The notes under the pieces: model-generated
Database searches by the model: none
Seen by the model: the letters and a program-made list of their open reading frames with translations, nothing else
Told to the model about the DNA's origin: nothing
DNA from: Ga0077555 sp031406575
GTDB taxonomy: Bacteria > Pseudomonadota > Alphaproteobacteria > Rhizobiales > Hyphomicrobiaceae
Assembly (NCBI GenBank): GCA_031406575.1
Contig: JANOHP010000111.1
Span: 1 to 14,420, forward strand
DNA: 14,420 nucleotides
Direction: 5' to 3'
Position numbers and translations under genes: made by a program
In this document: piece by piece, positions 1 to 7,709 of the stretch
How the letters are laid out: each line of letters starts with the position of its first letter
Position numbering within the stretch: the first letter of the stretch is position 1

Positions 1-136
1 TTACCTCGCCGAGTTCCAGTATCGCTTCAACCGGCGCTTCAAGCTGCCCGAATTGCTCAACCGTCTCGCCTCGGTCGCCACGCGCGCCGCGCCGAGGCCC
101 TACAAGACCCTCAAAATCCTGCACATGGCTGGGTAG
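1..136 (+). pseudogene. C-terminal end of an IS1595-family (ISXO2-like) transposase, 5' part outside the window
   Basis: The first complete codon is at base 2 and the frame runs 44 codons to a TAG at 134-136. The visible residues start YLAEFQYRFNRRF and end KILHMAG. The run of aromatic residues and arginines (EFQYRFNRR) is the conserved end of the ISXO2-like transposase domain, where the last catalytic acidic residue is followed by Y-L-x-E-F-x-x-R-x-N-R. A DDE/DDNE transposase of this type cuts and pastes its own element. Only the tail is visible, so I cannot say whether the gene is intact upstream. Its right inverted repeat should lie within the next 100 or so bases, but I could not define it without the left end for comparison. 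Confidence 0.75.
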
Positions 137-280
137 TCAGGATCAGTTGCTGTCTGGACTTTGTCATTATTTCGCACTCCGGCCGAAGGCTTATGAAATG
201 ACCATTTATACCATAAGTTTCAACATATGGGCACCTCGAACAATCGCACATCCCAGTAGCGCTGCGGCGACAAATCAGAT

Positions 281-299
281 TCAGTCGAGGCTCGGCTGA
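281..299. repeat. 19-base near-perfect dyad just upstream of the IS5-type transposase
   Basis: The bases 281-289 (tcagtcgag) and 291-299 (ctcggctga) are inverted repeats around a single central base. Eight of nine pairs are perfect and the ninth is a G-T wobble in RNA. It lies directly before the purine-rich ribosome binding site (ggggagag, about 300-307) of the transposase start at 315. It could be a repressor site, or a structure that limits expression from outside transcription, as is known for some insertion sequences. Function is inferred only from position. Confidence 0.35.
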
Positions 300-314
300 C
301 GGGGAGAGCGGACG

Positions 315-779
315 ATGGCGCAGATGGGTTTCTTCGACGCGGACAAACGGCTGGCGGCGCTGAGTGCGAAGGGCGACCCGCTGGCGGCGATCGACGTGCT
401 CGTGCCGTGGGAGCAGTTCCGCTCGATCATCGAAGCCGTCGTGCTGACGCGGGACGCCGAGAAGAAGAGCAAGGCCGGGCGCAAGCCGACCGACGCGATC
501 GTGCTGTTCCGCATGCTCGTGCTGCAATCGTTGTTCAATTTGTCGGACGAACAGATCGAGTATCAGGTGCGCGATCGGCTGTCGTTCATGCGCTTTCTCG
601 GGCTCGACTTCGAGGACACCGTGCCCGACGGCACGACGCTGTGGCTGTTCCGCGAGAAGCTGGTGGCCGCGGATCTGATGACGACGCTGTTCGACTGGTT
701 CGGCCAGCATCTGGAAGCCAAGGGGTTCATAGCGCGCAGCGATCAGATGGTCGACGCCACGATCATCCCGGTGCCGTAG
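315..779 (+). pseudogene. Truncated IS5-family transposase (N-terminal 154 residues)
   Basis: The reading frame starts with ATG at 315, preceded by a good ribosome binding site (ggggagag). Residues about 58-135 resemble the DUF772 (InsH N-terminal) domain of IS5-type transposases, with the typical segment QSLFNLSDEQIEYQVRDRLS at 71-90 and the P-D-G-T-T-L-W-x-F-R motif at 104-113. The segment QMVDATI at 144-150 contains the first catalytic aspartate of the DDE triad, D147. Family members are normally well over 300 residues; here the frame stops four residues after that motif, at a TAG that belongs to the adjoining sulfatase DNA. The second aspartate and the glutamate are absent, so the protein cannot be an active transposase. 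The truncation is a junction with foreign sequence, not a point mutation. Confidence 0.85.
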
Positions 780-940
780 CAGCCAACGTCTGACCAGCCC
801 AGATCGTCCATGAACACGACGACGACGTTGGGCGCGCCGCTCGCGGGGCGCAGCGGCCGCTCCCAGTAGGGCTCGCACTCCTCACGCGTGCGCCCCACCT
901 TGCCGGGGAAGCCCTCGTAGCCGCGCGGTGATCTCGCCAT
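771..940 (-). pseudogene. 5' fragment of a sulfatase (arylsulfatase-like) gene
   Basis: On the minus strand an ATG at 938-940 is preceded by a GAGG-containing ribosome binding site about 6 bases upstream. The frame encodes an N-terminal extension (RGYEGFPGKVGRTREE, residues 6-21) and then PNVVVVFMDDLGWSDVGCYG at residues 37-56. The pair D45-D46 corresponds to the first two calcium ligands of type I sulfatases. About 57 residues are sulfatase-like; the frame then enters the end of the IS5-type transposase DNA. The C-x-P-S-R segment that carries the formylglycine nucleophile, and everything after it, is missing, so the product is certainly inactive. The gene faces the same way as the Hyu operon and may have been a downstream member of the same cluster before truncation, but that is inference. 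Confidence 0.8.
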
Positions 941-1007
941 GTCCGCCTCGCGCTAGTGATACGCTCACGGCACAGGCTGTCACGTTCGAGAGCGTACGAC
1001 CACACAC

Positions 1008-1035
1008 TTCGGCGAAATGGTTTCGCAGCTGCGAA
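1008..1035. promoter_or_regulatory. Cluster of overlapping GCGAA/TTCGC dyads upstream of the sulfatase start
   Basis: Three inverted repeats share half-sites. TTCG-G-CGAA lies at 1008-1016, GCGAAA-TGG-TTTCGC at 1012-1026, and a perfect 14-base palindrome, TTCGCAGCTGCGAA, at 1022-1035. The unit GCGAA therefore occurs at 1012 and again at 1031, 19 bases on, with its complement between them. Such nested half-sites are typical of operators that bind a dimer in more than one register, or of mutually exclusive RNA hairpins. The regulator is unknown and none is encoded in the window. Confidence 0.35.
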
Positions 1036-1186
1036 CGACCTTTCAGGGTTTTCGGTTGGCCACGCACAAATGCCTCCGTCGAACACACCTGCTCTGACGT
1101 CGACGTTCGCCCCATCGAGTTTCGCGGCGAGTCGCGGCCGTCTTTGTGCGCGCTCCGGCTTGCCTTCAACAGCTGCCAGGCGCTTC

Positions 1187-1201
1187 GGCGCGACGCGCGC
1201 C
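1187..1201 (-). terminator. Possible weak hairpin downstream of the second HyuB gene
   Basis: GGCGCG (1187-1192) and CGCGCC (1196-1201) form a perfect six-pair GC stem around a three-base loop, about 65 bases beyond the HyuB stop codon in the direction of transcription. There is no T-tract after it, and GC-rich DNA produces such stems by chance, so this is only a candidate for the end of the operon transcript. Confidence 0.2.
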
Positions 1202-1265
1202 CGCAACGAGGACTACGACCGCCAGCCGGGTTCTGCCGTGTCGCCACGCCCACAGGGCGCAGCGG

Positions 1266-3008
1266 CTAGACATCCTCTTGCTCGGCGACCTGCAGCAACG
1301 TTTCCGCATCAGCGACGCCGTACAGGCGACGAGCTGCATCGAGTGTCAGATAGCCATCGGCCAGATCACGGCCAATCGCGGTCGGATCACGTTGGGCTAC
1401 GGGCCCGAAGCCTCCAGAGCCCGGCGTAATCATATCCACCAGTGAACCGGCGGGTGCCTGGAATGCGCCCTTGCTAGGCAAACTGCGCTGCTGGCCATCG
1501 GGCGTCGTCAACGTCACGACGGCAGCGACACCGGCTTGTCCACCGAGCAACCCGAACGGTGCCGACGTCATACGTTCCATGCACAGCGTCCCGATCGCCT
1601 CGGCGCCAGCAACCAGTCGCCACGTCCGTACCGCACCGCAGCCGCCGCGATAGCGGCCCGCACCGCCGCTATCGGGATTTATCGCATAGCGCTCGATCCG
1701 CAGGGGAAACGCCATCTCGAGCACCTCGATCGGCGTATTCATGGTGTTGGAAATGCCGCTGGCAACAGTATTTATCCCGTCCTTGTTGGGCCTGGCGCCG
1801 AACCCGCCCTTGATCGTCTCGTAGGAGACGTAGCGCCGACCATTGCGCGGATCGAGACCCCCGAACGTGATGACCGCCGAAGTCCCCTGGCTGCAGGCCA
1901 TGACCTGCCCAGGCCAGAAGTGCACCAGTGCCCCCATGATCATGTCGGCCATGCGATGGGACATCTCGTGGTTGGCGTAGACGACGGGCGAAGGGAATTG
2001 CGCGTTGACGACAGAACCCTTCGGCGCGTCGAGCGTGATCATCCGCCAGCAGCCAGAGTTCGGGGGAATCAAACTGTTGGGATCGACAGCCATTTTGAGA
2101 CCGCAAAAGATGCCCGATGCTGTGACGGACAGCGGCGCATTCATTGGCCCTTTGACGCCGGCATCGGTGCCAGCGAAGTCGACGCTGAGCCGATCGCCCG
2201 ACTTGCGCACGCGCATGCGGACCCAGAACGGCGCATCCTTGCCGTCGGCCGTATCGGGAATGCCGTCACCGTCGCAAAAATCCTCGAAGTAGCCTTCGCC
2301 GTCAGGCAAATCCGCGAGCGTTGCCCGCATCAACCGCTCGGAGTAGTCCATGACCTCGGCCATGTAGGCGATAATCTGCTCGCCGCCATAGCGCTTGGCC
2401 AAGGCTTCGAGGCGCTCGGTTGCGCGCAACGTCGCCGCGAGTTGAGCACCCAGGTCCCCCTTCCGCTCGTCGGGCGTGCGGACGTTGGCCAGGATGACTT
2501 TCTCGAGATCGGCATTGAGCACGCCCTTTGAGATCAGACGCAAAGGCGGCAAGCGAAGCCCTTCGCCATAGATTTCAGTCACGGCGCCGTAACTGCCGGG
2601 CGTCGCCGAGCCGACATCGGGCCAGTGTGCGCGCAGGCACGCATAGCCCAAGAGCCGTCCCGCGCTGAAGGCGGGTCGCACGACATTGATATCGGGCAGA
2701 TGGCTGCCACCTTGATAGGGATCGTTGTGGATGAAGACGTCGCCGGGATGCACATCGCCGGCGAAAGCCGAAACGACTGCGCGCACGGCATCGGGCATCG
2801 AACCCAGATGAATCGGCAGATCGGGCCCTTGCGCGACCATGTCACCCCGGGCATCGAACACGCCGCACGAGAAGTCGCCTGCGGATTTGAGAATGGGCGA
2901 GTAGGCCGTCTTGCACAGTACGATTCGCATCTCTTCGGCGATCTTGTAGAAGGAGTTCTTGACGATCTCGAAGGTGGCGGGATCGGCAGCAGTCGGAGCC
3001 GCGTTCAT
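1266..3008 (-). CDS. hyuB: Hydantoinase/oxoprolinase-type subunit B (HyuB family), copy B1
   Basis: A 580-residue protein of the hydantoinase B/oxoprolinase family, near the usual length. With its HyuA partner it would open a cyclic amide in an ATP-dependent reaction in the cytoplasm (N-methylhydantoin, 5-oxoproline and caprolactam are known family substrates). The start at 3008 is chosen because its ATG overlaps the TGA of the upstream HyuA gene (ATGA at 3005-3008) and a strong aagggggа-like Shine-Dalgarno lies before it; an in-frame ATG 14 codons further upstream is less likely. Conserved segments include FDARGDMVAQGPDLPIHLGS (51-70), NDPYQGGSHLPDI (95-107), RAHWPD (126-131) and SGGAGRYRGGCG near the C-terminal third. 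D45, H103, D106 and H128 have the spacing of the metal ligands I recall for B subunits of this family, so the site looks intact. It is last in the five-gene operon. The substrate cannot be told from the sequence. Confidence 0.92.
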   Translation of the reverse strand: MNAAPTAADPATFEIVKNSFYKIAEEMRIVLCKTAYSPILKSAGDFSCGVFDARGDMVAQGPDLPIHLGSMPDAVRAVVSAFAGDVHPGDVFIHNDPYQGGSHLPDINVVRPAFSAGRLLGYACLRAHWPDVGSATPGSYGAVTEIYGEGLRLPPLRLISKGVLNADLEKVILANVRTPDERKGDLGAQLAATLRATERLEALAKRYGGEQIIAYMAEVMDYSERLMRATLADLPDGEGYFEDFCDGDGIPDTADGKDAPFWVRMRVRKSGDRLSVDFAGTDAGVKGPMNAPLSVTASGIFCGLKMAVDPNSLIPPNSGCWRMITLDAPKGSVVNAQFPSPVVYANHEMSHRMADMIMGALVHFWPGQVMACSQGTSAVITFGGLDPRNGRRYVSYETIKGGFGARPNKDGINTVASGISNTMNTPIEVLEMAFPLRIERYAINPDSGGAGRYRGGCGAVRTWRLVAGAEAIGTLCMERMTSAPFGLLGGQAGVAAVVTLTTPDGQQRSLPSKGAFQAPAGSLVDMITPGSGGFGPVAQRDPTAIGRDLADGYLTLDAARRLYGVADAETLLQVAEQEDV

Positions 3009-5110
3009 CGTCCGTCCCCCTTGTCCTGCGCCGGCGATCGAGCCAGCCAAACGTATCCGGCATCGTCCATGCGCGCGATCCAGCCGGGAGGCACGAGAAT
3101 GGTCGACTCGAGGCTCTCGATCACCGCCGGTCCAGCGGCCGCGAAACCAGCGGGCATGCGGGCACGGTCGAATATCGTCGCATCGACCACGCCCGTGGCG
3201 CGGAACCAGACACTGCGCCGGGCCTTGATCGGGTCGGTTCCCGTTTTCGCGGTCTCCTGTCGCAGCGCGAGAGGCGGAATTGCTCCGATGGCGGCGACCC
3301 GCAGGCTGACGAACTGGACAGGTTCCGATCGATTGTCGTGTCCATAGGTCTGGGCATGACGATCGTGGAACGCATCCGCGATCGTCGTGATCGTTGCTGG
3401 ATCGATCGGGGTGTTTGGTGCCGGCACGCTCAGCTCGTAGGATTGACGTTCGTAGCGCGCGTCGACAGAGCGTTCGAAGCGCCGATCGACGGCGGCAACC
3501 CGCGCCCGGTCGAGCATGGCATTGCCGTCCTGCTCCATCGCCTGGAAGGTCGCCTCGATTATCGCCGGATCTGCCTTGGTGCTGCTGGTATAGACGGTGC
3601 GCACGTAGTCACGTTTGAGATCCGAGCCGACGAGGCCGAGTGCTGAAAATGCACCGGGGATCGGCGGACAGATCACTTCGGCGATGCCGAGTTCTTCAGC
3701 CAACGCCACCCCATGCAGAGGACCGGCGCCGCCGAAGACCATCAGGGACAATTCACGCGGATCGTGCCCGCGTTGCACCGAGACGATCTTCAGCGCCTCC
3801 GCCATCGAATTGTTGACGATGTCGATGACTGCTGCAGCAGCGGTCCGTGTATCGAGCTGCAACGGGTGGGCCAACCGCGCCCCGATCGCCCGTTCGGCCG
3901 CCGTGAAATCAATCGCCAGTTCACCGCCGAGTAACGAACGGCGGTCGAGATACCCGAGCAACAAGTTGCAATCCGTCACGGTGGGCTCCGTGCCGCCACG
4001 GCCATAGCAGACGGGGCCAGGCTCGGCGCCAGCACTTTTGGGGCCGACGCGGAGCGCGCCCGCACGGTCCACCCAGGCGATCGAGCCGCCGCCGGCCGAC
4101 ACTTCGGCCAGATCGATCACCGGCACACGAATGGGATGGCCTGTGCCGTTCATGAAACGGTTGCCGCTGGAGCCGCCACCAACCTCATATTCCGGAGTCG
4201 TTTCGTACTGGCCATTGCGGATCAAACTCGCTTTGGCTGTCGTGCCCCCCATGTCGAAGGAGAGGATGTCGAGGCGCCCGATTTGACGCGCTGCGAGCGT
4301 GGCCGCTACGACGCCAGCAGCCGGCCCCGACTCGACGGCCATGGCTGGCATGGCGATGCCTTCAGCCACTTCGAATACGCCGCCGTTGGAACCCATGACG
4401 TAGAGCGGCGGTAAGCCCAAGCCACGCGTAGCCTCCTCCAGTCGCTGCAAATACGACGCGAGGATTGGCCCGACGTAGGCACAGACGGCTGTCGTCGAAG
4501 TCCGCTCGAACTCACGGATCTCGGGCAGCACCTCGTGGGAGAGGTACACGGGTATGCCCGGCAAGGCGTCGCGCAACCGTTTCCCCAGTCGCTGCTCGTG
4601 CGCCGGATTGAGAAAGCTGAACAATAGAGCGACCGCGACCGCCTCGACCTTCTCGCGGCGTATCATTGCGATCAAGTCATCGATCTCGTCCTCGGCCAAC
4701 GCCGTGACGACTGCTCCATCGGAACCGACTCGCTCGGTGATCTCGTAGCGCCTGCGCCGACGGATCAGCGTACCCGGCGGGTCCTGGAACAAGTCGTAGA
4801 GATCGGCACGCGAAGAGCGGCGCAACTCCAAAACGTCGCGAAAGCCGCGGGTCGCGATGAGCGCGGCGCGCGCACCTTTCCCTTCGAGGATCGCGTTGGT
4901 GACGACGGTCGTTGCATGCGCCAGAAGCCCGACCTCGGTGGACTGCAAGCCATAACGCTGCATCGCCATGGAAAGTGCCGACAGTACGCCCTTTCCGAAA
5001 TCCTCGGGCGTTGTGGGGGCCTTGGTGACCCCGATACGCCCGGTCGCCTCGTCGACGAGCGCCACATCGGTAAACGTGCCGCCGATATCAATACCGATCC
5101 GCCATACCAT
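3005..5110 (-). CDS. hyuA: Hydantoinase/oxoprolinase-type ATP-binding subunit A (HyuA family), copy A1
   Basis: A 701-residue subunit with the ASKHA (actin-like ATPase) fold, expected to activate the cyclic amide by ATP-dependent phosphorylation for the B subunit. Approximate domains are Hydant_A_N (4-180), the hydantoinase A core (200-495) and a C-terminal domain (about 505-690). ATP-site motifs are clear: GIDIGGTFTDVALVD at 6-20 (phosphate 1), HATTVVTNAILEGKG at 65-79, SGPAAGVVAA at 261-270, DMGGTTAK at 286-293 (phosphate 2) and FGGAGPLHGVALAEELG at 459-475 (adenosine). The ATG at 5108-5110 is the only sensible start, because the ATP motif begins at residue 6; its ribosome binding site (ggtggg) is weak. 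It ends in the ATGA overlap with HyuB B1, so the two are translationally coupled and should form one enzyme. It is separated from the upstream flavoenzyme by 127 bases. It differs clearly from copy A2, so a distinct substrate is likely. Confidence 0.93.
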   Translation of the reverse strand: MVWRIGIDIGGTFTDVALVDEATGRIGVTKAPTTPEDFGKGVLSALSMAMQRYGLQSTEVGLLAHATTVVTNAILEGKGARAALIATRGFRDVLELRRSSRADLYDLFQDPPGTLIRRRRRYEITERVGSDGAVVTALAEDEIDDLIAMIRREKVEAVAVALLFSFLNPAHEQRLGKRLRDALPGIPVYLSHEVLPEIREFERTSTTAVCAYVGPILASYLQRLEEATRGLGLPPLYVMGSNGGVFEVAEGIAMPAMAVESGPAAGVVAATLAARQIGRLDILSFDMGGTTAKASLIRNGQYETTPEYEVGGGSSGNRFMNGTGHPIRVPVIDLAEVSAGGGSIAWVDRAGALRVGPKSAGAEPGPVCYGRGGTEPTVTDCNLLLGYLDRRSLLGGELAIDFTAAERAIGARLAHPLQLDTRTAAAAVIDIVNNSMAEALKIVSVQRGHDPRELSLMVFGGAGPLHGVALAEELGIAEVICPPIPGAFSALGLVGSDLKRDYVRTVYTSSTKADPAIIEATFQAMEQDGNAMLDRARVAAVDRRFERSVDARYERQSYELSVPAPNTPIDPATITTIADAFHDRHAQTYGHDNRSEPVQFVSLRVAAIGAIPPLALRQETAKTGTDPIKARRSVWFRATGVVDATIFDRARMPAGFAAAGPAVIESLESTILVPPGWIARMDDAGYVWLARSPAQDKGDGR

Positions 5111-5237
5111 TCAGACCCACCGCCACATTTGATGTCGTTCTTTCTAAAGGACACGCGACTTCGGCTGAGATCGTCCACCCGAATGCGCAACCCGACCAGG
5201 AATTTTCCGTCGTACTCGATTTCGGATCCGGACACGT
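5111..5237. other. 127-base gap inside the minus-strand operon
   Basis: This is the only sizeable gap among the five minus-strand genes. It holds no ORF with a recognisable product and no strong hairpin. A BamHI-type palindrome (cggatccg, 5223-5230) is the only dyad I noticed. The gap could contain a second promoter for the A1-B1 pair or mark the seam between two joined modules. Confidence 0.4.
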
Positions 5238-7709
5238 TCACATTCGGATACGGACGCTGAAAGGATCGTAGAAGGGACGCAAGCTGGCATCGGCTGGAAA
5301 GCGATTACCGGCAACCTCGATCTGGTAGCGCTTGGCGAGCATTTCCTCCACTGGTTCATCTGGGCGGCAGCGTACATAACCCAGTCCGATCGCAGCACCG
5401 AGCGTGTGTCCGTAAGCGCCCGAGGAGAGATAGCCGACGACTCGGTCGTCATGAAGCACGGGCTCAGTATGGTAGAGGAGCGGTTGCGGATCAGTCAGCT
5501 TGAATTGCACGAGGCGTCTCGTCACACCCGTCTCGCGCTTTGCGAGAACGGCCTCCCGACCGAGGAAATCACCGAAGGTCCCGCGCGGCTTGTCGATCTT
5601 GACAGCAAACCCGAGCCCGGCTTCGAGGACGTGATCCTCATCACCGATGTCGTGGCCGAAATGGCGGTAGGCCTTCTCGAGCCTGAGTGAGTCCATCGCG
5701 TGGAGGCCCACGAGTTGCAAGCCATGTGGTCTGCCAGCGACCATGATCTGCTCGAATACGTGCCGAGCAAACTCGGTCGGAATATAGATTTCCCAGCCGA
5801 GTTCACCCACATAACTAATGCGATGCGCGCGCACATTGGCCATACCGAGATCGATCTCCCGCGCAGTGGCGAAAGGAAATCCGGCATTCGATAGATCGGA
5901 CGTCGTCAGCGATTGAAGGAGCGCACGCGCTTTGGGCCCCATGACCGCGAAGCAAGCCTCGCCACTCGTCACATCCAGAACGACACAGCGTGCCTCCGAC
6001 GGTATAAGGCGTCTCAGCCAAGCGAGGTCCCGTACGCTGGAGGCAGCCGATGTCACGACGAGAAACGACGTCTCGCCCAGCCGCGTAATTGTGAGATCGG
6101 CTTCGATGCCACCGCGCGCGTTGAGCCACTGCGTGTAGACGATACGGCCTGGCGGTACGGCGACATCGTTCGCCGAAATTCTCTGCAGTACAGCCTCGGC
6201 ATCCGGGCCCTCGACGCGGAACTTGCCGAATGCACTCATGTCCAGCGCGCCGACGTTGTCGCGAACGGCGCGGTGTTCGCTGGCTACGTAAGCGAACCAG
6301 TTTTGACGCCCCCAGCCGTAGCGGTATTCGGGTGCGACGCCGGGTGTGCATGCGTCGGGCGGCAAGAACCAGTGCGGCCGTTCCCATCCCGCTGTCTCAC
6401 CGAAACAAGCTCCATGCGTTTTCAACTGCTCGTGGACCGGAGAATGTCGGACGCCGCGCGCCGTTGCATACTGGCGGTGCGGGTAGTGGTCGGCGTAAAG
6501 CAGGCCCAATGTTTCCCCGACACGCGTGGAAATGAAGGATTTGGTTGCTTGGTAGGGAAAGACCCTGCGCACGTCGACGTCCCAAAGATCGAACGGTGGC
6601 GATCCGTCGACGATCCATTGAGCAAGCGCCATACCGGCCCCGCCCGAGGACTGGATGCCGATCGAGTTGAACCCGCAGGCGACGAAGAAGTTCTTCAGCT
6701 CCGGTGACTCGCCGAGAAGATATCGGTTGTCGTGCGTGAAGCTCTCAGGACCATTGAAAAACGTATGGATGCCGATGCGACCGAGCAGCGGCATCCGTCT
6801 CGATGCCATCTCCAGTATCGGCGCAAAATGGTCGACGTCTTCGGGCAGTTGGTCGAAGCAGAAGTCTTCCGGAATACCATCGACGGCCCACGGCTTGGCA
6901 ACCGGCTCGAAGGCCCCCAACATGATCTTGCCGGCGTCTTCCTTGTAATAGGCACACTCGTCCGGTACGCGCAGCACGGGCAGATTGCGGGGCACCTCGG
7001 AACTTGCCTCGCTGACGATATAGAAATGCTCACAGGCCTGCAGGGGGAGTGCGACACCGGCCATTCGGCCCACCTCACGTCCCCACATGCCGGCGCAGTT
7101 GACCACAACTTCGGCAGTCATCGGCCCCTTATTGGTGGTGACGCCAGTCGCATATCCGTTCGTCTGGGCGATCGATCCGACGCGGATGTTCTCGAATATT
7201 CGGACGCCGCGATTGCGCGCGCCCTTCGCCATGGCGAGCGCAATATTTCCTGGATCACCCTGGCCGTCTTTCGGTAGATAGACCGCGCCGACGGCATCCT
7301 TGATATCAAGCAGCGGATGACGCTTTGCCGCCTCGGCAACGCTGATGATTTCGATATCGACGCCAAACGAGCGGGCCATGGAGGCGCCCCGCTTCAATTC
7401 CTCCATGCGTTCGTCCGTCAGTGCGAGCGTGATCGATCCCACGCGCTTGAAACCGGTGGCGACACCCGTCTCCGCCTCCAGGGAGCCGTAGAGCTCCTGA
7501 CTGTACTTGGCGAGTTTGGTCATGTTTGCCGTCGCACGGAGCTGCCCGATCAGCCCCGCAGCGTGCCATGTGGTACCCGATGTCAGCTGCTTTCGCTCGA
7601 GCAGCACCACGTCCGTCCAGCCGAGCTTGGCCAAGTGATAGGCTACCGAGCAACCGGCGATGCCGCCTCCGATGATCACCACGCGGGCATGGCTCGGTAA
7701 CACTGTCAT
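5238..7709 (-). CDS. Dimethylglycine/sarcosine dehydrogenase-like FAD enzyme with GcvT folate domain
   Basis: An 823-residue two-part enzyme, the usual size for the dimethylglycine/sarcosine dehydrogenase family. Residues 8-375 form a DAO-type FAD domain with the dinucleotide motif GGGIAGCSVAYHLAKLG (14-30) and the ribose-binding acid E38. TTWHAAGL at 46-53 places H49 where family members attach FAD covalently through histidine. A bridging FAO_M-like part (about 378-435) leads to a GCV_T folate-binding domain (about 470-710; ARGGIEADLT at 531-540, SYVGELGWEIY at 632-642) and a GCV_T C-terminal domain (about 725-815). The family oxidises N-methyl groups of glycine derivatives or related amines and passes the C1 unit to tetrahydrofolate. 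The ATG overlaps the stop of HyuB B2 (ATGA, 7706-7709) and has no clear ribosome binding site of its own, which suggests translational coupling. Placement between two HyuA/B pairs suggests it demethylates a product of ring opening. The exact substrate (sarcosine, dimethylglycine or another N-methyl compound) is not determined. Confidence 0.9.
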   Translation of the reverse strand: MTVLPSHARVVIIGGGIAGCSVAYHLAKLGWTDVVLLERKQLTSGTTWHAAGLIGQLRATANMTKLAKYSQELYGSLEAETGVATGFKRVGSITLALTDERMEELKRGASMARSFGVDIEIISVAEAAKRHPLLDIKDAVGAVYLPKDGQGDPGNIALAMAKGARNRGVRIFENIRVGSIAQTNGYATGVTTNKGPMTAEVVVNCAGMWGREVGRMAGVALPLQACEHFYIVSEASSEVPRNLPVLRVPDECAYYKEDAGKIMLGAFEPVAKPWAVDGIPEDFCFDQLPEDVDHFAPILEMASRRMPLLGRIGIHTFFNGPESFTHDNRYLLGESPELKNFFVACGFNSIGIQSSGGAGMALAQWIVDGSPPFDLWDVDVRRVFPYQATKSFISTRVGETLGLLYADHYPHRQYATARGVRHSPVHEQLKTHGACFGETAGWERPHWFLPPDACTPGVAPEYRYGWGRQNWFAYVASEHRAVRDNVGALDMSAFGKFRVEGPDAEAVLQRISANDVAVPPGRIVYTQWLNARGGIEADLTITRLGETSFLVVTSAASSVRDLAWLRRLIPSEARCVVLDVTSGEACFAVMGPKARALLQSLTTSDLSNAGFPFATAREIDLGMANVRAHRISYVGELGWEIYIPTEFARHVFEQIMVAGRPHGLQLVGLHAMDSLRLEKAYRHFGHDIGDEDHVLEAGLGFAVKIDKPRGTFGDFLGREAVLAKRETGVTRRLVQFKLTDPQPLLYHTEPVLHDDRVVGYLSSGAYGHTLGAAIGLGYVRCRPDEPVEEMLAKRYQIEVAGNRFPADASLRPFYDPFSVRIRM

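Larger units (their letters stand above)
1..776. mobile_element. Remnants of two adjacent insertion sequences (IS1595-type then IS5-type)
   Basis: Two transposase genes of unrelated families lie on the plus strand less than 200 bases apart: an IS1595-type tail ending at 136 and an IS5-type start at 315. The IS5-type element has lost its right half at about 770-776, where the sequence becomes a sulfatase gene. The 178 bases between the two transposases must hold the right end of the first element and the left end of the second. A stretch at about 228-242 (gggcacctcgaacaa) is a possible left terminus of the IS5-type element, but its partner inverted repeat is missing, so this is a guess. A short inverted repeat, CTTATG/CATAAG, sits at 190-195 and 212-217. 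The right boundary given is the junction with sulfatase DNA, not a true element end. Confidence 0.6.
941..1265. other. 325-base intergenic region between the sulfatase fragment and the second HyuB gene
   Basis: Open frames cover this stretch on both strands, but none has a recognisable domain and their translations are rich in Arg, Ser and Cys, as expected for antisense or random GC-rich frames. What can be seen are overlapping dyads at 1008-1035, about 70-95 bases upstream of the sulfatase ATG, and a GC-only hairpin at 1187-1201. The region should hold the leader of the sulfatase gene and the 3' end of the Hyu transcript. I found no convincing sigma-70 promoter. Confidence 0.6.

Noticed and set aside
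1536..2531. Plus-strand open frame of 331 codons opposite HyuB B1
   Set aside because: It is antisense to HyuB B1, has no ribosome binding site or recognisable domain, and has Arg/His-rich composition.
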